Assembly: GCF_003432065.1 (NCBI RefSeq)
Contig: NZ_QWDE01000001.1
Span: 1,612,001-1,676,000, forward strand
DNA: 64,000 bases
Direction of reading: 5' to 3'
Source of the DNA: Mucilaginibacter terrenus
GTDB taxonomy: Bacteria > Bacteroidota > Bacteroidia > Sphingobacteriales > Sphingobacteriaceae
A model generated the notes under the pieces. That model searched no databases. It was not told the origin of the DNA and was given only the letters and a program-made list of their open reading frames with translations. Numbering within the stretch: the first letter of the stretch is position 1; the number at the start of each line of letters is the position of its first letter. The translations under genes were made by a program, and so were the position numbers. Shown here piece after piece: positions 35,165 to 44,732 of the stretch.

Positions 35165-35969
35165 GGTAACCAATCCAGTCATACCAATTGGTTAACGTAG
35201 AATCATACTTTATCATTTTGCCCACTACTTCGCTGGTAACTATTTTCCACTGTTTTAACTCGGGCACAAACTGCGGCAACTCCAACCCGGATTTCCGCGC
35301 CGACTGAGTGTAATAGATAAACTTTGCGGGATGATGCGGCGTGCAGGCATTAATAGTGCAGCCGAATTTATCTTGCATTAATACAGCCTTTGTTATACCG
35401 ATACAATCGTCCAGGTGAATCAAGTTTACAGGAGCTAGCCCATTGGGAATATCTTTCTTTCCGGCAAAGAACCTGCCCGGATCACGTCCAGGACCAACTA
35501 GTCCACCAAATCTGATGATGGTAGTTTTAAACGTTTTATTATCAGTAAACAACTGCTCGGCCGCCAGCAGAATTACACCTGATGGTGTGTCAGGTTGAGG
35601 GTTGGACGTTTCGGTTACAGTATTACTCTGGTCGGCATACACCCCTGTCGAACTTATGAATATTACCTTTTTAACTTCATAGGATTCTGATGCCGCAATA
35701 ACCTTTTGCAGCTTTGTAATATAGCCGTCACCTTCCCCCTTCCTGGTTTTAGGGGGGATAGAAATGATGAGGACATCGCAGCTGAAAAACTCACCCGGGA
35801 GTTCGGTATCTAACCCTGTATCTATCAGGAAGGCAGTTATGCCCGCTTCAGTAAGCGTTGCTACTTTGTCGGCAGAAGTGGTGGAACCCTTAACGGACAT
35901 ACCCTCCGAAATAAGTTGCTTTGCTAGCGCAAAGCCATACCACCCACAGCCCAGAATACTAATTGTCAT
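35151..35969 (-). CDS. NAD(P)-binding epimerase-like protein (YeeZ-type)
   Basis: A 272-residue atypical short-chain dehydrogenase from ATG 35967-35969 (MTISILGCGWYGFALAKQL), with the dinucleotide loop GCGWYGFAL. Landmarks KKVIFISSTGVYADQSN (Ser and Tyr of the extended SDR catalytic set) and FGGLVGPGRDPGRF are visible. This is the layout of the YeeZ/YbjT-like group, annotated as NAD-dependent epimerases but of unknown substrate. A nine-residue N-terminal extension from an upstream ATG is rejected because the Rossmann strand normally starts at the N-terminus. Convergent with the globin gene. Confidence 0.85.
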   Translation of the reverse strand: MTISILGCGWYGFALAKQLISEGMSVKGSTTSADKVATLTEAGITAFLIDTGLDTELPGEFFSCDVLIISIPPKTRKGEGDGYITKLQKVIAASESYEVKKVIFISSTGVYADQSNTVTETSNPQPDTPSGVILLAAEQLFTDNKTFKTTIIRFGGLVGPGRDPGRFFAGKKDIPNGLAPVNLIHLDDCIGITKAVLMQDKFGCTINACTPHHPAKFIYYTQSARKSGLELPQFVPELKQWKIVTSEVVGKMIKYDSTLTNWYDWIGYPIEY

Positions 35970-36018
35970 GAGACGAAGATAATAAGCCTTTGGCAATGTT
36001 TCGGTGCTGATATAAGCG

Positions 36019-36048
36019 TTGGCATCAAATCAAACAATATTATATTTG
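36019..36048 (+). promoter_or_regulatory. Bacteroidota promoter, TTG-N19-TATATTTG
   Basis: TTG (36019-36021), 19 bases, then TATATTTG (36041-36048), a full match to the group's primary sigma consensus. The ATG follows at 36052, so the predicted transcript start falls on or next to it: a leaderless mRNA. Confidence 0.6.
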
Positions 36049-36051
36049 CGC

Positions 36052-36696
36052 ATGGATACACCGCAATCTTTACCTGTATTGAATGACACCGAGCTGCGCG
36101 TGATGGGCTCGCTGATGGAAAAAAGCAAAACCACGCCCGACTACTACCCCATGACGCTGAACAGCCTTACCGCGGCATGTAATCAAAAGTCGTCGCGTAA
36201 GCCGGTTGTTGAGTACAGCGAGAACGAGGTGACCATTGCGCTAGACACGCTGAAAAGAAAGGGACTGATTTCCACTGCAACGGGGGGCAGCAGCCGCGTC
36301 ATAAAGTACAAGCACAACTTTGCTATTGTGTTCCCTGTTGTTCCGGCAGAAGTATCCATATTGTGCCTGCTGATATTGCGCGGACCATTAACGCCCGGCG
36401 AGATCAACTCTAATTCGGGACGTTTATATGAATTTGAAAACCTCGACGAAGTTCAGTCCATATTGGAAAAACTTGCCGGTGGTGATGTGCCTTATGTGGA
36501 GCAAATGCCAAAACGCCCCGGCCAAAAAGAAGTTAGATACCGGCATCTGCTGGGCGGCACCGTTCCGGCGGATGACGCGATAGATGAACCAGTTCGTCGT
36601 GGAAGTACTGATCTGGAAAGCCGCTTGAGCAAAGTGGAAAACGAATTGGCCGAGTTAAAGGAAGCTTTTGATAAGTTGATGAAAGAGCTAAGCTGA
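36052..36696 (+). CDS. YceH family protein (DUF480)
   Basis: A 214-residue protein from ATG 36052 (MDTPQSLPVLNDTELRVMGS). It has the two winged-helix DUF480 halves: VMGSLMEKSKTTPDYYPMTLN with SLTAACNQKSSRKPVVEYSE, then ILCLLILRGPLTPGEINSNSGRLYEF with VEQMPKRPGQKEVRYRHLL. The C-terminus is a short coiled coil (LESRLSKVENELAELKEAFDK). Function of the family is unknown, although the fold suggests DNA binding. The upstream in-frame start would add 11 residues and would lie before the promoter -7 element, so it is rejected. Confidence 0.92.
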   Translation: MDTPQSLPVLNDTELRVMGSLMEKSKTTPDYYPMTLNSLTAACNQKSSRKPVVEYSENEVTIALDTLKRKGLISTATGGSSRVIKYKHNFAIVFPVVPAEVSILCLLILRGPLTPGEINSNSGRLYEFENLDEVQSILEKLAGGDVPYVEQMPKRPGQKEVRYRHLLGGTVPADDAIDEPVRRGSTDLESRLSKVENELAELKEAFDKLMKELS

Positions 36697-36707
36697 ATTC
36701 AACTGGC

Positions 36708-37304
36708 TTAACTTTGTTCGTGCAGTTCATCACTGCCGATGCGTTTTTCTATTCGCCGGTCTGGTATAAACCAGATACAGGCAACCACTACGTATAGTGC
36801 AAAAGCAATCCACGATTGCCAAAAGGATACGGCTACAGATATCACATAAATAGCCACCGATACTTTTCCTTTAAAATCGTTACCCAAGGCACGAGCAAGC
36901 AGCGAATGCTCTCCGTGTCGCCTGATAAGCACCTGCACCAGTATACTGTAAGCGACCGCGCACATAATAAGCACAAAGCCATAGCAGATCACCGGCCATT
37001 GCGCAAAATGGTTCTCGCCCATCCAACCGGTAACAAAAGGGATAAGTGAAAGCCAGAACAGCAGGTTCAGATTTGCCCACATTACTGCACCATTAACAGA
37101 TTTTACCGCCTGGAACATGTGGTGATGATTGTTCCAGTAGATGCCTACATATATAAAGCTTAGCAAATAACTTACAAAAACCGGCAGCAAAGGGCGCAGA
37201 CCTTCTATAGTTGCATCATGCGGAACCTTCAGTTCAAGAACCATAATGGTGATAATAATCGCTATAACCCCATCGCTAAAAGCCTCTATGCGCCCTTTAC
37301 CCAT
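36708..37304 (-). CDS. TMEM175-family (DUF1211) membrane protein, putative K+ channel
   Basis: A 198-residue membrane protein with six predicted helices. The first helix carries the family motif RIEAFSDGVIAIIITIMVLE (the R-x3-FSD motif). The second region contains IYVGIYWNNHHHMFQAV, also characteristic. Bacterial TMEM175 proteins form tetrameric potassium-leak channels in which the FSD helix lines the pore; this has been shown for some members only. It precedes the GH88 gene on the other side of an 8-base gap but reads downstream of it on the same strand, so they may be co-transcribed. Confidence 0.88.
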   Translation of the reverse strand: MGKGRIEAFSDGVIAIIITIMVLELKVPHDATIEGLRPLLPVFVSYLLSFIYVGIYWNNHHHMFQAVKSVNGAVMWANLNLLFWLSLIPFVTGWMGENHFAQWPVICYGFVLIMCAVAYSILVQVLIRRHGEHSLLARALGNDFKGKVSVAIYVISVAVSFWQSWIAFALYVVVACIWFIPDRRIEKRIGSDELHEQS

Positions 37305-37312
37305 ATTTTAAT

Positions 37313-38521
37313 CTATCTCGCGGCAAATGCTTTATACCGTTCCATCGCCTCTAAAAAATAATAGTCGGCATAAGTTAGCGGTACATCTACCTCGGTACCG
37401 GCAGGAAAATGGCCTACACTGTGTTGTAGAATAAAGCCGCCGTTTGTACCTGGTTTTGCTTTGTATTGCGGTGAAGATAATGATTTAAGGACAATTTCAG
37501 CGGCATTGAAGTATTTCCTGCCATCTTGTTTATCGGTGTACCTGGCAAGTTCAAGCAGTGCCGAAGCCATTATAGCGCCGGCAGAAGCATCGCGAAGTGC
37601 ATTTGGAATGTTGGTTGCGTTAAAGTCCCAATAGGGTATTTTATCGGCAGGCAGGTTTGGATTATTCAGGATGAACCCGGCGATCCTATTAGCTTCATCC
37701 AGATACTTTTTATCCTTCGTTTCGCGGTACATCACCGTAAAACCGTACAGGCCCCATGCCTGTCCCCTTGCCCATGCAGATTCATTTGCAAAGCCTTGTG
37801 CAGTTTTCTTCTCTTTTACAGCACCTGTTTGCGCATCGTAGTTGATAACATGATAAGAGCTGTAATCCGGGCGGTAGTGGTTCTTCATGGTGGTATTGGC
37901 ATGAGTAACGGCTATCTTGTAAAAACTCGAGTCACCTGTCTCGCGCGTCGCCCAAAACAGCAGCTCAAGGTTCATCATATTGTCGATGATCACCAGGAAA
38001 TCCGAGGGTTTTGAATCCCACGATTTAATGCAGCCAACGGCAGGGTTAAAGCGGGTAGACAGGCTTTTAGCACTATTTAATAATATTTGCTTGTATTGAG
38101 AGTTCGGCGACAACCTGTTGGCATTACCAAAGCTGCAATACATCATAAAACCAAGGTCATGCGTATGCGTGTTATATTGCTCCTTTTCCAGCAGCTTTAA
38201 TATTCTGTCTGCCTCAGTTTTAAGGGCAACGTCATGGGTTTGTTCATAAAGTTCCAACAGGGTGCCCGGGTAAAAACCGCTGCACCACCAGCCAGAGTTA
38301 CTTGTTTCCGCCTTGTTTGTAGCAGGGTAGAAAGTTTTTGGGAACTGCCCCTGCGGCAATTGCGCAGCCATGTACTTGTACTGGGATACCGACAACTTTA
38401 TGTTATTATCTATGGTGTCCAGCAATGCCTTCTGTGGCTTAAATGTATTTCTTTGCTGAGCAAACAAAGAACAGGATACAAAAAGTCCGGCCGCTATAAG
38501 GCAGTGTTTAAAATACTTCAT
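37313..38521 (-). CDS. Glycoside hydrolase family 88 (unsaturated glucuronyl hydrolase-type)
   Basis: A 402-residue secreted enzyme with signal peptide (LIAAGLFVSCSLFAQ) and an alpha/alpha six-hairpin barrel. Seen: WWCSGFYPGTLLELYEQT, DFLVIIDNMMNLELLFWA with the Asp pair expected at the active site, and ESAWARGQAWGLYGFTVMYR. GH88 enzymes hydrolyse the unsaturated uronic acid left at the end of oligosaccharides by polysaccharide lyases. A partner lyase (alginate-lyase type) is encoded 24 kb away; nothing links them directly. It is 10 bases downstream of the NIPSNAP gene on the same strand. Confidence 0.92.
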   Translation of the reverse strand: MKYFKHCLIAAGLFVSCSLFAQQRNTFKPQKALLDTIDNNIKLSVSQYKYMAAQLPQGQFPKTFYPATNKAETSNSGWWCSGFYPGTLLELYEQTHDVALKTEADRILKLLEKEQYNTHTHDLGFMMYCSFGNANRLSPNSQYKQILLNSAKSLSTRFNPAVGCIKSWDSKPSDFLVIIDNMMNLELLFWATRETGDSSFYKIAVTHANTTMKNHYRPDYSSYHVINYDAQTGAVKEKKTAQGFANESAWARGQAWGLYGFTVMYRETKDKKYLDEANRIAGFILNNPNLPADKIPYWDFNATNIPNALRDASAGAIMASALLELARYTDKQDGRKYFNAAEIVLKSLSSPQYKAKPGTNGGFILQHSVGHFPAGTEVDVPLTYADYYFLEAMERYKAFAAR

Positions 38522-38531
38522 CAGCTATGGC

Positions 38532-39302
38532 TTAGAGGTCAGAATATTCCGTCGGATGAAGGAAGATAATATCCGCTTTAGATACATTATGCTGATACTC
38601 GGGTCTTGAAGACAAGTTCTTCCATTCTGCATCGTTGGAGAACACCTCCCAATGTTTATCACGATCAGCTTTGTTCTCAAAAGTGGTCATATACATCAGG
38701 TTAGGCATACGGCTTCCCGCCAGCACACCGGCGTAAAAAACAGCATTAAACTTTAAACGGTTAAAAAGCACCGTCTCCCCTCCTGCGTTAAACATCTGTA
38801 CCTTGTTCTTATAAAAGGCTTCGGTAGGGCCCTCATAGCTACGCAGTTCGTAAACCCTTTCTGCTTTAGGCGACTTTAATTGCGGAACTGTTGTATCCGG
38901 CCATTTGTCAAAGGCTTTCAGCAAGATGTCTTCAAAACGGGTATATGGTGTGGCGTTGTAAGCAGCGTTCAGGTAATCTTTAGCCGCCAGCAGGTATTGC
39001 TTATCTTTTTCCAATTCGGCATCCGCCTCAACCGCTTTTTTCAGGTTGTCGTAAGTAAGCAGCACGTATACGCGTTTGTCCGTATCCTGTTCCATTGTTT
39101 TAAAAACACCAACAGGCGAGGTGGTTTGCCGGTGAAGAGCTGGCAAGTAAGCGTCCTTGAGGTAGTTCTCAATAAGTCTCTCCTGTGCAGGAGTTTTAAA
39201 GTGATATACTCTTAAACGGTAATAATGTACAGATGCGCTTGCGCTTGACATACTAACAAACGCCAGAAGCAACGCGGCCAACAGGGTAGAAAGTTTTTTC
39301 AT
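38532..39302 (-). CDS. Secreted NIPSNAP-family protein
   Basis: A 256-residue protein with a signal peptide (LLAALLLAFVSMSSASAS) and two ferredoxin-like NIPSNAP repeats. The first begins HYYRLRVYHFKTPAQERLIE, the second ERVYELRSYEGPTEAFYKNK, and the latter is followed by VFYAGVLAGSRMPNLMYMTTF, which is the family hallmark. NIPSNAP domains resemble dimeric alpha-beta barrels; biochemical function is not established. In this phylum they often sit among carbohydrate genes, here directly before GH88. Confidence 0.9.
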   Translation of the reverse strand: MKKLSTLLAALLLAFVSMSSASASVHYYRLRVYHFKTPAQERLIENYLKDAYLPALHRQTTSPVGVFKTMEQDTDKRVYVLLTYDNLKKAVEADAELEKDKQYLLAAKDYLNAAYNATPYTRFEDILLKAFDKWPDTTVPQLKSPKAERVYELRSYEGPTEAFYKNKVQMFNAGGETVLFNRLKFNAVFYAGVLAGSRMPNLMYMTTFENKADRDKHWEVFSNDAEWKNLSSRPEYQHNVSKADIIFLHPTEYSDL

Positions 39303-39386
39303 TGAGGTTATAATGGATGAGGTAAATATAGCTATACAGTGCTAAAAACAACAAATATTAGCATCAGTATCACTACAACGATTTCG

Positions 39387-42300
39387 TTACACGCTTGTTG
39401 GTTTCCATTTTTCCAGGGCGGCCATAATCTCCGGCAGTTTAAGTGGTTTGCTCAGGTAGTCATCCATACCGGCTTTAAGGCATTGGTCTTTATCCTCTGA
39501 CATTGCATTTGCGGTCATCGCAATTATCACCGGTTGAGCGTCCATGTTCTGCCTGATAAACCGGGTGGCTTCCAGGCCGTCCATTTCGGGCATTTGCACG
39601 TCCATTAAAACCATGTCATACTTTTTGTTAACGATGGCGTTCAGACACTCGTGCCCATTCTCAACCATATCCGGCTTGTAGCCAAGTTTGTTCAAAATGT
39701 ATTTTGCAAGCTTTTGATTAATGGCGTTATCTTCAGCAATAAGGATATTCATCGGATGCTGTTTAGCAAATTCCTCTGAGAAAGGCGATGGTACAGTCTG
39801 TGGCTCTTGCTTAACTCCTTCGCTTAACTTTAGCTGTTCTATAATGTGGCGGTACAGCACCTGGTGTTTAGTAGGCTTTGTTAATGATGCATTAAACAAA
39901 TGCGCGTTCTTCTTGCTTTGCTCGTTCCCCATTGATGTAAGGAGGATTATAGGCAAATCAGCATCATGCTGCCGTATTTGCTGGGCAAGATGAATGCCAT
40001 CCATCTCCGGCATGTTCATGTCTGATATTACCAGGTGCACCGGCTCTCCGGACGTAAGCTCCTTAAGGGCAGCCTCGCCCGACTCCGCCATTACCGGCAC
40101 AAAATTCCACTGCCTAAGCTGCTCCTCCAGAATATCCCGGTTGGTTGAGTTATCGTCTACAACTAAAATGCGCTTATTTTGCACCTGCTCCACATTTAAG
40201 TGAACATAGTTGCGCTGCGATGTGGTGCCCGGCTTTGTAAGTATGGTAAACGAAAATGTGGTGCCCTTACCTACCTGGCTTTTAACGCTGATGTCGCCAC
40301 CCATTAGATTCACCAGCTTCTCGCTGATGGCCAAACCAAGACCGGTACCGCCATACTTACGGGTTGTACTGGAATCTACCTGGGAGAAGGCTTTGAACAG
40401 CCTGTTGAGCTTATTAGCTGGTATACCAATACCGGTATCTCGTATCTCGAACATTAGTTCTAACCGATCATCTTTATGGCTCTTTAGCGTAGCGCAAATA
40501 AAAATTTCCCCTTTAGCGGTAAATTTAACCGCGTTGCCAACTAAATTAATCAGTATCTGCCTTAAGCGGAGTGAATCAGCAATTATTTGCGCAGGTACGT
40601 TATGCTCCACCTGATATACCAGGTCGATGTTGGTACGGGACGCTTTTTCCGCAAAAATATCCAGCACACTTTCAATACAATCGCGGAGGTCGAAATCCTG
40701 TTCATCCAGTTCCATATTACCAGATTCAATCTTTGAGAAATCCAGTATATCGTTTATCACGTTCAACAATGCATCACCGCAGTTCTTAATGGTTTCGGTA
40801 AACTCCCGTTGTTCCTCGTTCAGTGGAGTATTAGACAGCAAGGTAGCCATACCCATAACACCATTCATAGGCGTGCGGATCTCGTGGCTCATTGTCGCCA
40901 GGAAGATGCTTTTGGCTTTATTAGCTTTCTCAGCCTCTTCGCGTGCTTTTTCTGCCTCTTCACGCAATATACGCTCCTCCTTGCTCATCTCTTTCAAGCG
41001 TTCAGTTCGTTCCTCGACCTGCTCTTCAAGAATGGCTTTTTGCGCTTTAATAGCACGCACCCGTAAACGGAACACAGTAATAACTCCACCTGCTACGAAT
41101 AGAACTGCAAGCGTTTTAAACCACCAGGTAAGCCAGAATGGCGGCTCGGTAATAATCTGCAATCCACTGGTGACAGGCGACCAATCACCTGCGCTGTTAC
41201 GATATTTCACCTTGAATGTGTATGTGCCGGCAGGCAAATTGGTATATGTTGCGGAATGGCGCGAGCCCACATAATTCCAATCGTTATCAAAACCTTCAAG
41301 GATGTAAGCGTAGCTTTTTTTATCTGCTGATGTATAATCAAGCGCAGCAAATTCAAGTGAAATAACTGATTGTTTATGATCCAGCTTAATGGTTTTGGTA
41401 TCAGCTATGTCCTGCTTTAATGGCGACGGATCATCGGCGCTTTTAGCGGGCACCACCTTTTTGTTAAATATCTGGAAAGACGTGATCACCAGCGGCGAAA
41501 ACCCCTCCGGCTTTAGTATCTGCCTTGGCGAGAAAGCGTTAAAGCCGTTCACTCCACCAAAGTAAAGCCTGCCAGATGCACCTTTGTAGGCCGAATGCGA
41601 TTTAAACTCATCTTCCTGAAGCCCATCTTCCACGGTATAATTCTTAAACTTGTGTGTAGAAGGATCATATACCGACAATCCGTTGTTGGTACTAATCCAT
41701 ATTTTACCGTCATCATCCTCCCGGGCTGCGTAGATGATATCGCTTGGTAAACCATCCTTTTTGGTAAATACAGTGAAATGGTGGCTAATCGGATCAAATA
41801 AATTGAGGCCGTTGAAGGTGCTTATCCAGAGTCCGCCTTTATGGTCCTCATAAATGTCGGGGACGTTATTATCGCTCAGGCTGTTCTTTTTAGGATCATG
41901 CTGAAAGCGGGTGAAAGTGCTATCGTTTTTATTAAATAAGTTCAGGCCACCATCAAACGTACCTACCCAAAGGTTGCCGTGGCTATCCTCCAGTAAGGAA
42001 TAAATTCGGTCGCTGCTTACGCTGCTAGCGTTACTGTTATCATGGTGATAAACAGTCATTTCCCCGGTCTTCTTATTATAATGGTTCAGGCCGTCGTTGT
42101 AGGTGCCTATCCAGGTGGTTTTATCGCGTGCGTGTATCAACGCGTAGATGTTGTTACCGCTCAGGGTACCCGGCTTGCCTGCCTCGCTCTTGATGTTCCT
42201 GAAAACGCCTGTTTTTGGGTTAAAAATGCTTACCCCATCCGCCCAGGTCCCCATCCAGAAATTGCCTTCCCAGTCCTGGTTTACTGTAAGTACATAGTTG

Positions 42301-43565
42301 CCGGTAATACTGTTTTTGCCGTGTTTTTTTTCATAATGAGTTACCTGACCAGTTTTAAAGTCGAACTTGTTCACGCCGCCGCCATCGGTACCTGCCCATA
42401 TATTCTTGTCGGCGTCTTCGTAGAGCGACAGCACAAAATCATTACTCAAGCTATTAGCCGATGAGTTATGCCTGTAATGCGTGAAGCTCCCCGTACTGCG
42501 CTTATACAGGTTGATACCACCGCTAAAAGCGCCCAGCCACATGTTACCGTGGTTATCCTTTAAAATGCTGTAAAGGGTGTTACCGTTGATGCTGTTCTTG
42601 TCTATATCATCGTGCAGGTAGGTGTAGAACTTACCAGTCTCCGGGTTTAAGATGCGGAGGCCACCGTTCTCGCTGCCTATCCACAGGTTACGGTTCTCGT
42701 CCATGTTTAGGCTGTAAATGGTACCCAGTTTGGGGCTGTTGGTACCGCCATCGTGCGGGTAGCGGGTCACGGCGCCGGTGGCGAGGTCTATACGGTTGAG
42801 CCCATTGTTTACCAGGCCAACCCACAAACGGGCGCTTTTATCAACATAGAGGCTCGCAATGAAGTTTTCGCCGATTGTGCCTGCATCTCTAGCATCAAAC
42901 TTACGCGAGGTAAACTTACCTGTGCGGGTGTCCAGCATGTCCAGGCCGCCGCCGGTAGTGCCTATCCACAGGCGCCGCGCGTCGTCCATCACAATGTAGC
43001 TTACCTTATTTTCACTGATGCTTTGCGGGTTGCCGGGCTGGTGCTTATAGTGCTTGGTAAAGGTGTTGGTTTTGGTGTCGAGGTAGTCCAGGCCGCCCTG
43101 GCTGGCCACCCAAACGTTGTTCTTCTCGTCTACAACAAGTTTGTTGAGGATGTTATCCGATAACGACCGCGGGTCTTTATCGTTATGTAAGTACTTGGTA
43201 ATGGCGCCGGTACGACCGTCGAGCTTGTTGAGGCCGATGATGGTAGCTATCCAGATATTCCCTGCTTTATCCTCGGCAATATCCGACACCATGCTGCTGC
43301 TGAGCGATGCCGCATCCTGCGAATCGTGCTTGTAGCTGGTGAAAGTGTAACCGTCGTATTTGCTAAGGCCGTCGCGGGTACCTACCCAAATAAAGCCCCG
43401 GCTATCCTGCAAAAGGCAGCTCACGTTTATCTGCGAAAGCCCTTCCTTTTTGCCCAGGTGCTCAAATTTGAGGCTCTGATCTTGCGCAATTGTAGTTATA
43501 CAGTTCAGCAGCAGGCATATAAGTAAAACGCCCCTGCAGGCTAATCTGGTGAAATAGGTTCTCAA
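39387..43565 (-). CDS. Hybrid two-component sensor kinase with propeller sensor and two receiver domains
   Basis: A 1392-residue protein, start TTG at 43563-43565, signal peptide ending TIAQ. Residues ~30-690 are periplasmic two-component propeller repeats (recurring [22 protein letters not shown] units, at least twelve). Then a Y_Y_Y domain (to ~800), one membrane helix ([19 protein letters not shown]), a coiled coil, the kinase H-box [19 protein letters not shown], ATPase boxes ([29 protein letters not shown]), and two receivers with phospho-Asp in [14 protein letters not shown] and [14 protein letters not shown]. Unlike classic Bacteroides polysaccharide sensors it has no AraC output domain, so the signal must go to a separate protein. 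GH88/NIPSNAP genes lie downstream. Confidence 0.95.
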   Translation of the reverse strand: MRTYFTRLACRGVLLICLLLNCITTIAQDQSLKFEHLGKKEGLSQINVSCLLQDSRGFIWVGTRDGLSKYDGYTFTSYKHDSQDAASLSSSMVSDIAEDKAGNIWIATIIGLNKLDGRTGAITKYLHNDKDPRSLSDNILNKLVVDEKNNVWVASQGGLDYLDTKTNTFTKHYKHQPGNPQSISENKVSYIVMDDARRLWIGTTGGGLDMLDTRTGKFTSRKFDARDAGTIGENFIASLYVDKSARLWVGLVNNGLNRIDLATGAVTRYPHDGGTNSPKLGTIYSLNMDENRNLWIGSENGGLRILNPETGKFYTYLHDDIDKNSINGNTLYSILKDNHGNMWLGAFSGGINLYKRSTGSFTHYRHNSSANSLSNDFVLSLYEDADKNIWAGTDGGGVNKFDFKTGQVTHYEKKHGKNSITGNYVLTVNQDWEGNFWMGTWADGVSIFNPKTGVFRNIKSEAGKPGTLSGNNIYALIHARDKTTWIGTYNDGLNHYNKKTGEMTVYHHDNSNASSVSSDRIYSLLEDSHGNLWVGTFDGGLNLFNKNDSTFTRFQHDPKKNSLSDNNVPDIYEDHKGGLWISTFNGLNLFDPISHHFTVFTKKDGLPSDIIYAAREDDDGKIWISTNNGLSVYDPSTHKFKNYTVEDGLQEDEFKSHSAYKGASGRLYFGGVNGFNAFSPRQILKPEGFSPLVITSFQIFNKKVVPAKSADDPSPLKQDIADTKTIKLDHKQSVISLEFAALDYTSADKKSYAYILEGFDNDWNYVGSRHSATYTNLPAGTYTFKVKYRNSAGDWSPVTSGLQIITEPPFWLTWWFKTLAVLFVAGGVITVFRLRVRAIKAQKAILEEQVEERTERLKEMSKEERILREEAEKAREEAEKANKAKSIFLATMSHEIRTPMNGVMGMATLLSNTPLNEEQREFTETIKNCGDALLNVINDILDFSKIESGNMELDEQDFDLRDCIESVLDIFAEKASRTNIDLVYQVEHNVPAQIIADSLRLRQILINLVGNAVKFTAKGEIFICATLKSHKDDRLELMFEIRDTGIGIPANKLNRLFKAFSQVDSSTTRKYGGTGLGLAISEKLVNLMGGDISVKSQVGKGTTFSFTILTKPGTTSQRNYVHLNVEQVQNKRILVVDDNSTNRDILEEQLRQWNFVPVMAESGEAALKELTSGEPVHLVISDMNMPEMDGIHLAQQIRQHDADLPIILLTSMGNEQSKKNAHLFNASLTKPTKHQVLYRHIIEQLKLSEGVKQEPQTVPSPFSEEFAKQHPMNILIAEDNAINQKLAKYILNKLGYKPDMVENGHECLNAIVNKKYDMVLMDVQMPEMDGLEATRFIRQNMDAQPVIIAMTANAMSEDKDQCLKAGMDDYLSKPLKLPEIMAALEKWKPTSV

Positions 43566-43647
43566 GAAGTTTAAAAATAATTGGTTCGTACTTATACGGA
43601 GGGCGTATAAATAAGTTGAAAAATAAGAAAAAGAATTTAGTTTTCAA

Positions 43648-43696
43648 GAACTTAAGAGTCAAGAGACAAGAAGTTAAGAGACAAGAATCAAGACCC
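43648..43696 (+). repeat. Purine-rich AAGAG(T/A)CAAGA tract
   Basis: Repeated TTAAGAGTCAAGAGACAAGA, then GTTAAGAGACAAGAATCAAG: imperfect 7- to 9-base units of AAGAGNCAAGA. Similar slippage-type tracts occur between genes in related genomes; a looser one lies at 48905-49000. Confidence 0.55.
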
Positions 43697-43700
43697 CAGA

Positions 43701-43896
43701 GTGTCCCGCTTTGAGAGCGGGACACCCGGGACACTTTAGGACACCCTATTATTGACTATCAGCTACTTACGGTTTTATTTTTGCAAAAGCGGGACACTTT
43801 GGGACACCTTGAAAAATACGCTTAATATGCAAGATTCTAATTACCAGTGAGTTATGAATACCGCTTGGTGTCCCGGCTGAAGGTTACCGGGACACC
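43701..43896. repeat. GGGACAC / GTGTCCC repeat cluster
   Basis: GTGTCCCGCT (43701-43710) faces AGCGGGACAC (43716-43725). Further GGGACAC copies start at 43728, 43791 and 43801. A second inverted pair is GGTGTCCCGG (43867-43876) / CCGGGACACC (43887-43896). Seven heptamer copies within 196 bases, two of them as inverted pairs. Confidence 0.7.
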
Positions 43897-44008
43897 CCGC
43901 CACGGGGCAAATGTGGCATATAGATGATTGTACCGGCAATGCCCCTGCCCTGTTTACACCCTGCAACAACCGCGCGCCGGAGCGTGCCGGAGTTGGTTTT
44001 GGCTGACC

Positions 44009-44035
44009 AAAATCTGCAAAAACCACATTTTTTTA
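44009..44035 (+). repeat. 27-base dispersed repeat, copy 2
   Basis: Identical over 27 bases to 9759-9785, in the same orientation; here 90 bases upstream of the 77-residue gene. Confidence 0.6.
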
Positions 44036-44124
44036 ATAGCCGATGGCAACCCATGTTCTGCTACCCTGCAGAACAAATTTGCCGCGGTGCTGTTAGCCCT
44101 TCATACCAACAGATACCCGCTCAT

Positions 44125-44358
44125 ATGACCCCACACATTGCCACCGGAACCTTAGACGATAACAGCCACGCCGAAGACGCGAAAGAATACCTGCTCTCTA
44201 ACGACTTTGAGGAAACCGATATCGAGCTGATCCCTGCCGCGCTGGGTACCGCCGTTATCATGAACATTGCCACTCCTACTGCCCGCCTGGCCCAGGAAGC
44301 GGTAGACGTACTGCGCAACTACGGTGCAAACGGCATCAGCTTTTACGAGGTGGTGTAA
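44125..44358 (+). CDS. Small protein resembling general-stress (YflT-like) domains
   Basis: A 77-residue soluble protein from ATG 44125 (MTPHIATGTLDDNSHAEDAK). It has one alpha/beta unit: helix EDAKEYLLSNDFEETDIELI, strand TAVIMNIATPT, helix RLAQEAVDVLRNYGANGISF. The pattern of a helix plus a gap before DIELI, and a second helix ending in LRNYGA, recalls the YflT/heat-induced general stress protein domain, but length and match are too small for certainty. A longer frame from 43924 would run through non-coding repeats and is rejected. The glycine-zipper gene follows 104 bases later. Confidence 0.6.
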   Translation: MTPHIATGTLDDNSHAEDAKEYLLSNDFEETDIELIPAALGTAVIMNIATPTARLAQEAVDVLRNYGANGISFYEVV

Positions 44359-44462
44359 GCGTACCCAGCCTCCTGCTTTTTAGCGAATATTGTTGTGCAG
44401 CCCTGTAACAACCGGTGCCCGCACTTATCTAATTTCAACAAAAGTATTTAGCAAATCATACT

Positions 44463-44633
44463 ATGAAAAAGAACCAGAACCTGTTTGTTATCGGCCTGGG
44501 CATCGGCATTGCAATGGGCGTTGCACTCCATAACGTGGCTGTAGGTACCGCGCTTGGTGCCGGCATCGGGCTTGCGCTAAGCGGCGAAGCTAATTGCAGC
44601 AAAGGATTGTTCAGCAGGTTTAAAAGGTCGTAA
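44463..44633 (+). CDS. Small glycine-zipper membrane protein (56 aa)
   Basis: ATG 44463 to TAA 44631-44633 encodes 56 residues: MKKNQNLFVIGLGIGIAMGV then ALHNVAVGTALGAGIGLAL, ending SRFKRS. The G-x-G-x-G and G-A-G-I-G spacing forms glycine zippers across one or two membrane helices, with positive ends. Such small proteins insert in the inner membrane and are often stress-induced. The clean start, the coherent hydrophobic pattern and the basic ends make this a convincing gene although it is short. Function is unknown. Confidence 0.7.
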   Translation: MKKNQNLFVIGLGIGIAMGVALHNVAVGTALGAGIGLALSGEANCSKGLFSRFKRS

Positions 44634-44732
44634 GGCTTTTACACTGCACGGAAACTGGAAGCGTCCGGGTATTTGGGTGCAAGTTGTTAGATTTGGACCA
44701 GTCAGGATTATTAAATTGATTTTTCTAACTGG

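Larger units (their letters stand above)
43566..44124. other. Repeat-rich intergenic region
   Basis: A 559-base non-coding region between the divergent sensor-kinase and 77-residue genes. From left to right: a purine-rich tract, the GGGACAC/GTGTCCC repeats, and the 27-base repeat shared with 9759-9785. Plus-strand frames crossing it are not credible proteins. Regulation of either flanking gene by the repeats is possible. Confidence 0.6.

Noticed and set aside
40627..41274. 215-codon plus-strand frame
   Set aside because: It lies entirely inside the hybrid kinase gene on the opposite strand and reads Ser-rich antisense sequence without any motif.
43924..44124. N-terminal extension of the 77-residue gene by 67 residues
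   Set aside because: The extension runs through the repeat region with implausible composition; the ATG at 44125 gives a compact domain.
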